From contig NZ_BJYS01000003.1 in the NCBI RefSeq assembly GCF_007991635.1, positions 62,001-126,000 on the forward strand: a DNA stretch of 64,000 bases, given 5' to 3'. Shown one piece after another: positions 32,019 through 41,043 of this stretch. This DNA comes from Adhaeribacter aerolatus (GTDB taxonomy: Bacteria; Bacteroidota; Bacteroidia; Cytophagales; Hymenobacteraceae). The translations under genes were made by a program, and so were the position numbers. Each line of letters opens with the position of its first letter. The first letter of the stretch is position 1. Below the pieces are notes generated by a model that was not told the origin of the DNA, did not search any database, and worked only from the letters and a program-made list of their open reading frames with translations.

Positions 32019-32216
32019 CTATTGGGGATCAACCGCATCAATGCTATCCTCTGCTTCTTCTGCGGCTTCCTCAGCGGCTGGCATATCTGCATCATCGGCG
32101 GCATCTTCCGCAGCTTCTGCCCTTTCTTCGGCTTTGTTTTCCCGACTGGAATCGCAAGAAGTGGTTGCAAAGCTAAACAAACCAGTAGCCAGCAACATTA
32201 AAAGTAGTTTTTTCAT
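32019..32216 (-). CDS. Small acidic lipoprotein, paralogue B
   Basis: 65-aa lipoprotein, paralogue of the one at 31303-31500. Signal MKKLLLMLLATGLFSFATTS with lipidated Cys21, then a mature tail rich in Ala, Glu and Asp (ERAEAAEDAADDADMPAAEE...). The repeated EEAAEEAED pattern could form a single acidic helix. Function unknown; its own terminator follows. The two paralogues probably arose by tandem duplication and are now separated by the nested repeat element. Confidence 0.8.
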   Translation of the reverse strand: MKKLLLMLLATGLFSFATTSCDSSRENKAEERAEAAEDAADDADMPAAEEAAEEAEDSIDAVDPQ

Positions 32217-32351
32217 AGTTTTAGTTTTAGGTTCATAAATTTTTATTAAAAGCGCATAGGCTTATAATAATATTTAGATTAAACGATGTATTTTTTTTTT
32301 GGTTGAAGCTAAGCCAATATATTTTAAAGCTAACCTAGAGTTTAAATAAAA

Positions 32352-32378
32352 AAGAGGCTGACCCAAGGTCAGCCTCTT
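32352..32378 (-). terminator. Terminator downstream of third small lipoprotein
   Basis: Perfect 12-base stem AAGAGGCTGACC / GGTCAGCCTCTT with loop CAA. On the minus strand it lies 26 bases after the stop of the 73-aa lipoprotein gene and is followed by TTTTTTATTTAAA. Confidence 0.85.
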
Positions 32379-32403
32379 CAGTAAATAAAACAACACTTAA
32401 CCT

Positions 32404-32625
32404 TTACAACGCACTACTATCTCCCGGCAGCGAATCCCTTAAAATAATCACCCTGGTCGAATCAGTAGGGGCGGCGAGCGTTTCAGCCCGGTCGGCCGCC
32501 GTTGCCTCTTCGGTTGCCCCATCCGTTCCTGACATATAAGTACCATTATCTTTTTTGGGAGAATTACAAGCGTTACTTAAAAGAAAGCTGCCTACCAACA
32601 GGCTGGTTAATATTAGTGTTTTCAT
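32404..32625 (-). CDS. Small lipoprotein, unknown
   Basis: 73-aa predicted lipoprotein. Signal peptide MKTLILTSLLVGSFLLSNAC with the lipidated Cys at 20, then a polar, acidic tail (SPKKDNGTYMSGTDGATEEA, APTDSTRVIILRDSLPGDSS). Not closely related in its mature part to the two paralogues downstream, but similar in size, location and charge. Between der and those genes; own terminator. Confidence 0.7.
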   Translation of the reverse strand: MKTLILTSLLVGSFLLSNACNSPKKDNGTYMSGTDGATEEATAADRAETLAAPTDSTRVIILRDSLPGDSSAL

Positions 32626-32683
32626 GGATTTTAATTTTATCAGGGGCGAATCAAAATTTTAGTAATCTGTTTTGGCCGGACAA

Positions 32684-33997
32684 CTACTTTTTCCGGTAAA
32701 TCACATTAATGGGCACGCCTTCAAAACCAAAGTGCTTCCGAATTTTATTTTCTAAAAACCGGGTATAACTCTCGCGGATGTACTGGGGCGAGTTACAGAA
32801 AAAAGCAAACGTAGGGTTATGCGTAGGCAATTGGGTAACGTATTTAATTTTTACGAACTTACCTTTTATGGCCGGCGGCGGATAAGCCTCAATTTCTTTT
32901 AAAATAACATCGTTCAGCTTAGAAGTAGGTATTTTCTGGGTTTTGTTCTGGTATACCTGCACGGCTGTTTCGATGGCTTTATGCACCCGCTGCTTGGTTA
33001 ATACCGATGTAAAAATAATAGGCATATAGGTCATAGGAGCCAGCTTTTCCCGGATCTGCTCTTCTATTTCTTTCATGGTATTGGTGGCCTTGTTTTCGAT
33101 TAGGTCCCATTTATTTACCAGTATTACAATGCCTTTCCGGTTTTTATCGGCCAGACCAATAATATTTACGTCCTGGGCTTCCAGTCCGCGCGTGGCATCT
33201 ATCATTACAATACAAATGTCCGATTCTTCTAAAGCCCGGATAGAACGCAGCACGGAGTAAAACTCTATATCTTCGTGTACTTTGGTTTTGCGGCGCAAAC
33301 CAGCTGTATCGATAATGATAAATTCATTGCCAAACGCATTGTACCGCGAGTGAATAGAATCGCGGGTAGTTCCGGCCACATCGGTTACAATGTTCCGTTC
33401 TTCGCCCAACAATAAATTTACAAACGACGACTTACCTACGTTCGGGCGGCCCAGCACCGCAATTTTCGGAACACCTTCGTCGGGGTTTTCCGGATCTTCG
33501 GTCTGGAAATGCTTAACTACTTCGTCGAGTAAATCGCCGGTACCAGAGCCATTAGCCGATGAAATGGGGAATATATTATCGCCGAGGCCCAAAGCGTAAA
33601 ACTCGCCGGCCAGGTGCGCCCGTAAATTAGTATCGGCTTTGTTAGCTACAATAAAAACGGGTTTATCGGTACGGCGCAAAACATCCGCAAACTCTTCATC
33701 TAGTCCGGTCAGGCCGGCATCCACATCTACCATAAATAATATTACGGTAGCCTCTTTTATGGCCAGTTCTACTTGTTTCCGGATTTCACCTTCAAATATA
33801 TCGTCGGAGCCGTGCACATAACCGCCAGTATCAATTACGGTATAAAATTTACCACACCACTCGCCATAACCATAATGACGGTCGCGGGTTACACCGCTCA
33901 CGTTGTCCATGATAGCTTTCCGTTCACCTACCAGGCGGTTAAAAAGAGTTGACTTACCGACGTTGGGCCGGCCGACAATAGCTACAATATTTGCCAT
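32684..33997 (-). CDS. der: Ribosome biogenesis GTPase Der
   Basis: Double-GTPase needed for 50S subunit assembly (437 aa). The first G domain has GRPNVGKSTLFNRL (residue 8), DTGGY and NKAD; the second has GRPNVGKSSFVNLLLG (near 181), DTAGLRRK and NKWD. The C-terminal KH-like domain spans about 350-437, ending NVIYRKK. Standard length. Adjacent to era, as in many Bacteroidota; both act on ribosome maturation. Confidence 0.97.
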   Translation of the reverse strand: MANIVAIVGRPNVGKSTLFNRLVGERKAIMDNVSGVTRDRHYGYGEWCGKFYTVIDTGGYVHGSDDIFEGEIRKQVELAIKEATVILFMVDVDAGLTGLDEEFADVLRRTDKPVFIVANKADTNLRAHLAGEFYALGLGDNIFPISSANGSGTGDLLDEVVKHFQTEDPENPDEGVPKIAVLGRPNVGKSSFVNLLLGEERNIVTDVAGTTRDSIHSRYNAFGNEFIIIDTAGLRRKTKVHEDIEFYSVLRSIRALEESDICIVMIDATRGLEAQDVNIIGLADKNRKGIVILVNKWDLIENKATNTMKEIEEQIREKLAPMTYMPIIFTSVLTKQRVHKAIETAVQVYQNKTQKIPTSKLNDVILKEIEAYPPPAIKGKFVKIKYVTQLPTHNPTFAFFCNSPQYIRESYTRFLENKIRKHFGFEGVPINVIYRKK

Positions 33998-34252
33998 TAA
34001 CTTTAATTTGTTTTTTCAGCCCGGTTTAGTTGCGTCCGGGTATCCGAAAAAGATTTAGAAATTTATTTAAATTTTGCCTCAGCTTTTCAACCTCCGGCTA
34101 CCTTATTTTTCTCTTTCGTAAGAGAAGAACTAAATATTTAATCTGGAACGCTAATTTAAACCCTTACGTCCGCCGGGTATTATCTTTAATATTTATTTAC
34201 AACCACCAGCGAAAGCATCACTGATGGCAGGAATGTAATATTTAATTACAAC

Positions 34253-35146
34253 CTACTCGCTGCTGTTGTAACCAAACCGGTTTAGGGCTTTAGGACTGGT
34301 GCGCCAGTTTTCGTTAACTCGTACGTACAGTTCCAGGTGTACCTTTTTACCAAAGAATGTTTCCATGTCTTTGCGGGCCAGCGTTCCTACTTTTTTCAGC
34401 ATTTCGCCCTGGTGCCCGATAATAATGCCTTTCTGGCTTTTACGCTCCACGTTAATATCAGCCCGCATCCGAATAATGGTATCTTCTTCTTTAAACTCTT
34501 CTACCACTACTTCGCAGCTATAAGGCACTTCTTTTTTGTAGAGCAGGAATATTTTTTCGCGAATCATCTCGGCCGCAAAGAAACGTTCGGGCTTATCGGT
34601 TAGTTCATCTTTGTCGTAATAAGGCGGGTGCTCGGGCAAATACTGCAGAATCAGTTCAAATATTTTGTCGGTGCCTTTTCTTTCTAAAGCCGATATAGGC
34701 AATATTTCTTTGGCCGGCAATTTATCTTTCCAATATTCTATTTTCAGCAGCACATCGTCCTGGCTGGCCTGGTCTATTTTATTAATGAGCAGCAAAATAG
34801 GAACATTGGTTTTCTGCAACCGCTGCACTATTTCTTCTTCGTCGTGCTTTTCGTAAATATCGGTTACAAACAAAATAACATCGGCATCTTCTAAACTCAT
34901 GTGCACAAACCGCATCATAGATTGGTGCAGCTCGTACTTAGGCTGAATGATGCCGGGCGTATCGGAATAAACAATCTGGAAATCGTCGCCGTTTAAAATA
35001 CCCATTATGCGGTGGCGGGTGGTTTGGGCTTTGGAGGTGATGATTGAAAGCCGCTCGCCTACCATTACGTTCATGAGCGTAGATTTACCTACATTCGGTT
35101 TCCCGATGATGCTGACAAAGCCGGCTTTGTGTGGTTTTTCGCTCAT
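34253..35146 (-). CDS. era: GTPase Era
   Basis: Ras-like GTPase that binds the 3' end of 16S rRNA during 30S maturation (297 aa). G1 GKPNVGKSTLMNVM at 15-28, G3 DTPGI near 62, G4 NKID near 121, and the C-terminal KH domain with the GxxG-type loop IIGHQGEMLKKVG near 238. Standard length. Transcribed from its own promoter box, upstream of der with a 255-base gap that shows no clear signals. Confidence 0.97.
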   Translation of the reverse strand: MSEKPHKAGFVSIIGKPNVGKSTLMNVMVGERLSIITSKAQTTRHRIMGILNGDDFQIVYSDTPGIIQPKYELHQSMMRFVHMSLEDADVILFVTDIYEKHDEEEIVQRLQKTNVPILLLINKIDQASQDDVLLKIEYWKDKLPAKEILPISALERKGTDKIFELILQYLPEHPPYYDKDELTDKPERFFAAEMIREKIFLLYKKEVPYSCEVVVEEFKEEDTIIRMRADINVERKSQKGIIIGHQGEMLKKVGTLARKDMETFFGKKVHLELYVRVNENWRTSPKALNRFGYNSSE

Positions 35147-35207
35147 AGCTAGGGCTGCTTTGTTATTAATTACTTAAAATTCAGCGTCTCCGTTTTGAAT
35201 CAGGGGG

Positions 35208-35215
35208 CAAAAGTA
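35208..35215 (-). promoter_or_regulatory. Promoter -7 box (TACTTTTG) for era
   Basis: Minus-strand TACTTTTG matches TAnnTTTG about 62 bases upstream of the era ATG. Confidence 0.5.
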
Positions 35216-35323
35216 CAATAATTAAACGGGATTTCCGGCAGCTATTTTATTTATTAAGAACAACCGCAACGCCGGCAACCGGCACCGGCAAAAAGAGAAA
35301 TTAAAATAAAGGCAAACTACATT

Positions 35324-36184
35324 TTAGTTTTCCTTTCTTTTTAATTTAACCGGGGTAAGTTTATACCCTTCTTTTCTTAACAACTGAATTAAACCAATTT
35401 CGTACTTCAGGTGCCCGGCACCTACGGCAATAAAGCACGAACCACTTTTAATCTGCTCTTCAATTTTTGGCAACCAAAGTTGATTTCGTTCCGACATTCG
35501 TTTGTCCAGTGAAACTTCCTTTAATTTTAAGTCAGCTTTCAAGGTTAAAATATAGGACGCGATTTCCGTCTCTAAATATTTACCTGTTAAACCTATATCC
35601 TGAATAAGATTTACCATAGCCACGGCCATCCCCCTCGGAGTTGTTAATTCCGAAAGATGCAGATAAGCTAAATTTAGATCATCGAGCGGAAAGATCTCTT
35701 TTTTCAAATCCTCGCTCATAAATTTCATTATCCAATAATCAAAAGTCATATTTTCTGCTGCCTTTGGATTATCTTTCATGGTCATAACCACGTAGAGCAT
35801 TGCCAATAAATCAGCATTATGATTGTGTGGTTTTATGCTGCCATACATGGTTTTGGAAAAGAAATCATCTACTATTTCGTATTCTTCCCTGGTAAATATT
35901 TCATCTAAAGGCGGATTCATCTTCTTTTCCAGCGTTGAATCTAGTTTTATGGGGGATGACGGGGTAGTTTCAAACAAACCTTTATCTGTATTTTTAATAA
36001 TTTTCAGGATTTTGGGAAATTGCTGGAGTTCCTGATACGGTGCCACATGATTGGTACCAAATAAATAGGAATGCTTCTTTAAACCCTTCCCCGATATTTT
36101 CCAGAGTACTGACTGCTCCTGCTGCGCCCAAACGGTGATTGGAAAAAGAAATAAAAAAACCAGTAAGAACTTTAGCGATTTCAT
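35324..36184 (-). CDS. TraB/GumN family protein
   Basis: Exported protein of 286 aa. Residues 1-20 are a Sec signal (FLLVFLFLFPITVWAQQ). The mature part begins VLWKISGKGLKKHSYLFGTNH, the TraB/GumN entry motif with its conserved Gly-Thr-x-His, and ends with CFIAVGAGHLKYEIGLIQLL, the second conserved Gly-x-x-His-Leu motif. The fold is related to the Tiki/EreA-like metalloprotease-like superfamily, but activity in bacterial members is not well defined. Periplasmic or cell-surface location expected. It follows era on the same strand order but is separate. Confidence 0.85.
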   Translation of the reverse strand: MKSLKFLLVFLFLFPITVWAQQEQSVLWKISGKGLKKHSYLFGTNHVAPYQELQQFPKILKIIKNTDKGLFETTPSSPIKLDSTLEKKMNPPLDEIFTREEYEIVDDFFSKTMYGSIKPHNHNADLLAMLYVVMTMKDNPKAAENMTFDYWIMKFMSEDLKKEIFPLDDLNLAYLHLSELTTPRGMAVAMVNLIQDIGLTGKYLETEIASYILTLKADLKLKEVSLDKRMSERNQLWLPKIEEQIKSGSCFIAVGAGHLKYEIGLIQLLRKEGYKLTPVKLKRKEN

Positions 36185-36371
36185 GGCGACAGCAGGATGA
36201 GATTAAAGGATAATGATAGCATTAAATTCATGAAATTAAATATTTATAATATTTGTGGAATAATAGTAAACTCAGGACCAACTAAATATTACTTTCTGAA
36301 CAAAATATTCCTACTAAAAGAACATCTGTTAAGGCACGCTGTTTAAGAGGAGATTATTAGCAGAACCTGCG

Positions 36372-36379
36372 TATCTTTG
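36372..36379 (+). promoter_or_regulatory. Promoter -7 box (TATCTTTG) for hemH
   Basis: TATCTTTG matches TAnnTTTG about 100 bases before the ferrochelatase ATG, in an otherwise gene-free 297-base divergent region. Confidence 0.5.
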
Positions 36380-36481
36380 CGGGCGCATTTTACAGAATAT
36401 TTTAAGTTAGCAGAAACTACCATTTACGGCTAGTGGCCAATGGCACCTTACTGCGCTTAGCTTAATACATATAATTTATTT

Positions 36482-37507
36482 ATGGCAGCTTCTTACGGAA
36501 AAATTGGCGTTTTATTAATAAACCTAGGTACACCCGATACACCCGAAACGCCGGATGTGCGTAAATATTTGCGTGAATTTTTAATGGATAAACGGGTAAT
36601 TGACATTCCGGCCCTGCAACGTTATTTTTTGATAAACGGGATTATTGCTCCTTTCCGGGCGCCTAAATCGGCAAAAGTTTACAAACAATTATGGGATGAG
36701 CGCGGCTCGCCGCTCTTGTATTACGGCCACGATTTACGCGATTTGTTACAAAAAGAATTAGGCGACGGATATTATGTGGCATTGGGGATGCGCTACCAGA
36801 GCCCCAGCATTAAAAGCGCTTTGGAAGAACTCCGGGAACAGCAGGTAGAACGTATTATTGTGCTGCCGCTTTATCCGCAATACGCCTCGGCCTCTACGGG
36901 CACTTCGCACGACATGGTTATGGAAATTGTGAAAGACTGGTGGATTGTACCCAGTATTAATTTTATCAGCACGTTCTGCGACGACCCGTTATTTATTAAG
37001 GCTTTTGCCGAAATTGGCCGCAAACATTTAGAAGCCAGAAAGTACGACCACGTGGTTTTTAGTTACCATGGCTTGCCGGAACGACATATTTTAAAGGGCA
37101 GTACCCGCAATTATTGCAAATTAGGTACTTGCTGCAACACATATCATAAATTAAACCGCTATTGTTACCGAGCCCAGTGTTTTGAAACCTCGCGGTTGCT
37201 GGCTAAAGAATTAGGTTTAGCTGAAGACCAATATACCGTGGCATTTCAATCGCGTTTAGGAAAAGACCCGTGGCTGAAACCTTATACCGACGAAATATTA
37301 AAAGATTTACCCGCGAAAGGCATTAAAAATGTGCTGGCCTACAGCCCGGCTTTTGTGGCCGATTGCCTCGAAACCACCATTGAAGTAGGCCAGGAATTTA
37401 AAGAATTGTTTGAACAGGCCGGCGGCGAACATTGGCAGCTGGTAGAAAGCCTGAACACGCATCCATTGTGGGTAGAGGCCGTTAAACAAATGGTACTCCG
37501 GAATTAA
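36482..37507 (+). CDS. hemH: Ferrochelatase
   Basis: Inserts Fe2+ into protoporphyrin IX, the last step of heme synthesis by the protoporphyrin route (341 aa). Signature VVFSYHGLPERHI near residue 193 contains the metal-site His. The following Cys-rich loop (YCKLGTCCNTYHKLNRYCYR, then AQCFETSRLL) is common in Bacteroidota enzymes. The conserved acidic site lies in SPAFVADCLETTIEV near 285. No membrane anchor. Monocistronic, ending at a perfect hairpin. Confidence 0.95.
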   Translation: MAASYGKIGVLLINLGTPDTPETPDVRKYLREFLMDKRVIDIPALQRYFLINGIIAPFRAPKSAKVYKQLWDERGSPLLYYGHDLRDLLQKELGDGYYVALGMRYQSPSIKSALEELREQQVERIIVLPLYPQYASASTGTSHDMVMEIVKDWWIVPSINFISTFCDDPLFIKAFAEIGRKHLEARKYDHVVFSYHGLPERHILKGSTRNYCKLGTCCNTYHKLNRYCYRAQCFETSRLLAKELGLAEDQYTVAFQSRLGKDPWLKPYTDEILKDLPAKGIKNVLAYSPAFVADCLETTIEVGQEFKELFEQAGGEHWQLVESLNTHPLWVEAVKQMVLRN

Positions 37508-37521
37508 ACAGATATACAATT

Positions 37522-37542
37522 GCGGCGGGTAAAACCCGCCGC
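37522..37542. terminator. Bidirectional terminator after hemH
   Basis: Perfect 9-base GC-rich stem GCGGCGGGT / ACCCGCCGC with loop AAA, followed by TGTTATTTT on the plus strand; it separates two convergent genes. Confidence 0.8.
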
Positions 37543-37560
37543 TGTTATTTTACAAAATGG

Positions 37561-38028
37561 CTAATTATTAAAAATATATAACAAATGGTCACCACCATCT
37601 TCGAAACCAAACATAAAAGGATATTTGGCATATAAACCGGGAGCGAAAGTTTTTTGGTTGTTTATTCGACGCCAGCGCAAATTAATTCCGCCAAAGTAAT
37701 TAGCCCAAGTATTGGTTTGGAACCCTAGGCGGATAACATCGTCTTTCCTCTTTTCGAATACCGGCCCGAAAGATAATCCGGCTAAACCAATGCCCACCTG
37801 CCCTTCAAAATAAAAACGCTTGGCTCCTTTCTGAAACTCCATGCCCACATCTAAACCAGCCGGAAATTTTTCTAAATTCCAATAAGCGGCTTCCAGGCCA
37901 AAACTCAGACGGTTGGTTTTTTCCCCAATATTCAGGTGGAGTATGGGCCCAATGCTCAAGGCACCCTGCTGGGCCCGGATCACTAATGGCAGGGATACCA
38001 GTAGTAGTACCAGAAATAATGTTTTCAA
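37561..38028 (-). CDS. Secreted protein, unknown (possible small barrel)
   Basis: 155-aa exported protein. Signal peptide MKTLFLVLLLVSLPLVIRAQ. The mature part has alternating strands (ILHLNIGEKTNRLSFGLEAA, GLDVGMEFQKGAKRFYFEGQ, GGINLRWRRINNQKTFAPGL) that could form a small outer-membrane barrel. No family recognised and no terminal Phe. Alone between hemH and the LOG gene. Confidence 0.6.
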   Translation of the reverse strand: MKTLFLVLLLVSLPLVIRAQQGALSIGPILHLNIGEKTNRLSFGLEAAYWNLEKFPAGLDVGMEFQKGAKRFYFEGQVGIGLAGLSFGPVFEKRKDDVIRLGFQTNTWANYFGGINLRWRRINNQKTFAPGLYAKYPFMFGFEDGGDHLLYIFNN

Positions 38029-38123
38029 CTTTAAATCAGGAAACGTTAAATATTAAGATTCGCTAATTTAAGAAGTGAAATTAGATTCTTTGGCAGAAGC
38101 AAAAATATTTAAAGTTAAGGTAT

Positions 38124-38705
38124 TCAGGCTTTTTTCAGATCGGTCCATTTATCGGTAATCAGGGGCTCGTATTGCCGGATTTTTTCTAATATTTTTGCGC
38201 CATCTTCTTCTATAATCAGGCTGTCGCGGCGTTCCTGGCGCAGAAAGCCCTCGGTAACGCAGGTATCAAACATCTGTATTAACGGATTAAAATAACCATT
38301 TACATTCAGGAAAGCACAGGGTTTTACCAGAATGCCCAGTTGGTTCCAGGTAATAATTTCACAAATCTCATCAAAGGTCCCTAAGCCGCCTGGCATGGCT
38401 ACAAACCCGTCCGACAAACTGGCCATTAAAGCTTTTCGTTCGTGCATGGTTTCTACTACGTGCAGTTGGGTCAGGTTGTCGTGGGCTACCTCGCGGGCTA
38501 CCAGGCTTTGCGGTATTACGCCAATGGCAGAACCACCGGCGGCCAGCACACTATCGGCAATAATCCCCATCAGGCCCACTTTACCGCCACCAAAAACCAA
38601 GGTTATTGATTCCCGGGCCAGCAGTTCGCCAAAAGCTTTTGCCGCCGCCGCATAAACCGGACTATTACCATTATTGGCCCCACAGAATACCGCAATACTT
38701 TTCAT
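38124..38705 (-). CDS. LOG family protein (TIGR00730, nucleotide 5'-monophosphate phosphoribohydrolase-like)
   Basis: Lysine-decarboxylase-like Rossmann protein of about 193 aa. The longest frame starts at TTG 38738, but MKSIAVFCGANNGNSP (ATG at 38705) is the usual family N-terminus and I use it. Signature FGGGKVGLMGIIADSVLAAG near 43 and MPGGLGTFDEICEIITWNQL near 103 (PGGxGT..E) bind the phosphoribosyl group. Plant and bacterial relatives release cytokinin-type bases from nucleoside monophosphates; some bacterial ones act on AMP. Real substrate unknown. Confidence 0.88.
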   Translation of the reverse strand: MKSIAVFCGANNGNSPVYAAAAKAFGELLARESITLVFGGGKVGLMGIIADSVLAAGGSAIGVIPQSLVAREVAHDNLTQLHVVETMHERKALMASLSDGFVAMPGGLGTFDEICEIITWNQLGILVKPCAFLNVNGYFNPLIQMFDTCVTEGFLRQERRDSLIIEEDGAKILEKIRQYEPLITDKWTDLKKA

Positions 38706-38830
38706 GCTCAGAATATTATTTTGTACGTGACTTTGCAATAGACCTTATAAGCAGATTAAGCATTAGGGTTACGCCAAACCATTAAACGCCGATTTTCCGG
38801 TTTTAAACAGCCACCTGGTGCTGCCCGAAA

Positions 38831-39787
38831 TCAAAAAGCCGCCCGGCGCAGCCGATCGTTTACCGCCCGGCCCAATCCTTCTTCCGGCACAAATTCCGCT
38901 AAAATAACTTCCACCGGCTGGGCATCGAGGTACCGGAGGCCGGAAAACAAGTTACGGGCTGCTTCAAATACATTGCCGGTGGCAGAAAGTTGTACCTGAT
39001 GGGCCTGCGGAACTCTTGCATAAGTTTCGGAAAAAGAAAGAATGCCTATTTTTTCCGGATCGAACGCAGGTAGCAACTGCTTAATATTACCTACCAGTAC
39101 TTTTTTACGCGGGGCATAATGGCTGCTGAGCATACCCGGTGCCTGGGGGTTAGAACTGGAGGTTTTTACCCGTTGGATTGATTTGCCCAACACCTTTTCT
39201 ATTTCTTCCAAAGCCAATCCGCCCAAGCGTAATATTTCAGGTTCGCCGGCGGCAAAGCTAATGATGGTTGATTCGATGCCTACCTGGCAAGCACCACCAT
39301 CCAAAATATAAGGTATTCTATCGCCTAACTGCTGATTTACGTGCTGGGCCGTGGTTGGGCTTACGTACCCAAACGGGTTGGCACTGGGGGCCGCTAGCGG
39401 AAATGGTAATTCTTTTAATAAACGTAGCGTAAGTGGGTGGTTGGGAATGCGCACCCCCACCGAATCGTGGCCGGAGGTTACCAGCAGCGGCACCTGCGGG
39501 GCCCGGGGCAATATTAGGGTAAGCGGACCGGGTAGAAATGCTTCGGCCAAGCGATAAGCCATATCCGGAATATTTGTGGCTACCTGCGTAAAGTTTTGAA
39601 TACTGTGGGTATGAACAATCAGCGGATCGAAAGAAGGCCGGTTCTTAGCCGCAAATATCTTTAAAACAGCCCCTTCGTTAAAAGCATTGGCGGCCAGGCC
39701 ATAAACGGTTTCGGTAGGAATAGCCACCAATTCCTGCTGCTTTAGTAAAGTTGCTGCCTTTAATATATCGGTACCTAATTCTGCCAT
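38831..39787 (-). CDS. tsaC: L-threonylcarbamoyladenylate synthase (Sua5/TsaC type)
   Basis: Makes threonylcarbamoyl-AMP from threonine, bicarbonate and ATP for the t6A37 modification of tRNAs (318 aa). The YrdC domain (about 8-200) has IPTETVYGLAANAFNEGA near 22 and KNRPSFDPLIVH near 48 (KRP-type nucleotide contact), with APSANPFGYVSPTTA further on. A C-terminal Sua5 domain (about 210-318) makes it the long Sua5 form rather than the short TsaC. The promoter box at 39805-39812 leaves a leader of only about ten bases. Confidence 0.93.
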   Translation of the reverse strand: MAELGTDILKAATLLKQQELVAIPTETVYGLAANAFNEGAVLKIFAAKNRPSFDPLIVHTHSIQNFTQVATNIPDMAYRLAEAFLPGPLTLILPRAPQVPLLVTSGHDSVGVRIPNHPLTLRLLKELPFPLAAPSANPFGYVSPTTAQHVNQQLGDRIPYILDGGACQVGIESTIISFAAGEPEILRLGGLALEEIEKVLGKSIQRVKTSSSNPQAPGMLSSHYAPRKKVLVGNIKQLLPAFDPEKIGILSFSETYARVPQAHQVQLSATGNVFEAARNLFSGLRYLDAQPVEVILAEFVPEEGLGRAVNDRLRRAAF

Positions 39788-39804
39788 AAATTTAAATATT
39801 GCCG

Positions 39805-39812
39805 CAAAGCTA
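39805..39812 (-). promoter_or_regulatory. Promoter -7 box (TAGCTTTG) for tsaC
   Basis: Minus-strand TAGCTTTG matches TAnnTTTG 18 bases before the ATG, predicting an almost leaderless mRNA. Confidence 0.5.
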
Positions 39813-39830
39813 AATAAATTATAAAAGAAA

Positions 39831-39857
39831 AAGCCTGTCCGGAAAAAGAACAGGCTT
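39831..39857 (-). terminator. Terminator after cysteine desulfurase gene
   Basis: Inverted repeat AAGCCTGT / ACAGGCTT with an 11-base loop, followed on the minus strand by TTTTTCTTTTATAA. It lies 20 bases downstream of the desulfurase stop and just upstream of the tsaC promoter. Confidence 0.75.
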
Positions 39858-39877
39858 GCTTATACGGCAACTGGTAA

Positions 39878-41020
39878 TCAACCTGTTACCTTTTTATACA
39901 TTTTTGCGAGTTTTTCTACTACGTAGTCAATTTCTTCGGGGGTGTTGTACTTGCTCATCGAAAACCGGATGGCTCCCCGGTTTGGATCAGTATTAATGGC
40001 CTGCAATACGTGAGAGCCAATATTGGAGCCGCTGGTGCAGGCACTGCCTCCCGAAACCGAAATTTTATTTATATCGAGGTTAAAAAGCAGCATTTCGTTG
40101 ATAGACGAAGCCGGCAAACTTACATTTAAAACGGTATATAAACTTTTATCAGCTTCGGCCGAATAGCCGTTAAACTGCAAGTCGGGCACGTTCTGCAGCA
40201 GTTGAGAAATTAACCTATCCTTCAAGCCCTGGATATATTTTTGCTGTTCGTTCATATCGCGGTAAGCAATTTCCAGGGCTTTGGCCAACCCGATAATGCC
40301 GTAAACATTTTCTGTTCCGCCCCGCATATTCCGCTCCTGCGCACCGCCATGGATGAGCGGCGGCACTTTTACGGCGGCATTGGTATAAATAAACCCCACC
40401 CCTTTCGGTCCGTGAAACTTATGCGCGGAACCCACTAAAAAATGTACGGGTAGTTTCTGCAAATCGTGCCGGTAATGCCCCATGGTTTGCACCGTATCGG
40501 AATGAAATATTGCCCCGTAGCGCTTACAAATTTCCCCAATAACCTGAATATCATTAATATTTCCGATTTCGTTGTTGCCGTGCATAATGGAAACCAGGGT
40601 CAGCGGCCGTTCGGCTAATAACTGTTCCAGGTGCTCCAGGTCTAATCCGCCTTTATCATCGTGGTTTACAAAACTTAATTCCAGTTCGCCGTTTTTTTGC
40701 AAAGCCTCTAAAGAGTGCAGCACCGCGTGGTGCTCCAGGGGCGAGCTAATGGCGTGCTTAATACCCAGACTACGCACCGTACTGAAAATGGCAGCATTAT
40801 CGGCCTCGGTACCACCCGAGGTAAAAAATATTTCGGCGGGTGATGTATTTAATATATTAGCAATGGTTTTCCGGGCTTTTTCAATAGCTGCGCGTACCTG
40901 CCGGCCGTGGGTATGAATAGACGACGGATTCCCGAAATGCTCCAGCATATAAGGCGCCATTGCTTCAAACACCTCCTTATCTAAAGGTGTGGTGGCCGCA
41001 TTATCGAGATAAACCTGCAT
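39878..41020 (-). CDS. Cysteine desulfurase (IscS/NifS family)
   Basis: PLP enzyme (380 aa) that takes sulfur from cysteine for iron-sulfur clusters and tRNA thiolation. N-terminus VYLDNAATTPLDKEVFEAM is typical. The PLP Lys is in GSAHKFHGPKGVGF near residue 200. The persulfide Cys is in SGGSACTSGSNIGSHVL near 325, a longer flexible-loop type (class I, IscS-like). No iscU or other Fe-S assembly gene adjoins; the next gene upstream is glmM across a repeat-bearing gap. Confidence 0.93.
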   Translation of the reverse strand: MQVYLDNAATTPLDKEVFEAMAPYMLEHFGNPSSIHTHGRQVRAAIEKARKTIANILNTSPAEIFFTSGGTEADNAAIFSTVRSLGIKHAISSPLEHHAVLHSLEALQKNGELELSFVNHDDKGGLDLEHLEQLLAERPLTLVSIMHGNNEIGNINDIQVIGEICKRYGAIFHSDTVQTMGHYRHDLQKLPVHFLVGSAHKFHGPKGVGFIYTNAAVKVPPLIHGGAQERNMRGGTENVYGIIGLAKALEIAYRDMNEQQKYIQGLKDRLISQLLQNVPDLQFNGYSAEADKSLYTVLNVSLPASSINEMLLFNLDINKISVSGGSACTSGSNIGSHVLQAINTDPNRGAIRFSMSKYNTPEEIDYVVEKLAKMYKKVTG

Positions 41021-41043
41021 ATATTAGTTAAAAGTTGAGAGTT

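Noticed and set aside
31920-32201. 93-codon plus-strand reading frame
   Set aside because: It runs over the complement of small lipoprotein B and its terminator hairpin; the minus-strand gene has a paralogue and a lipobox.
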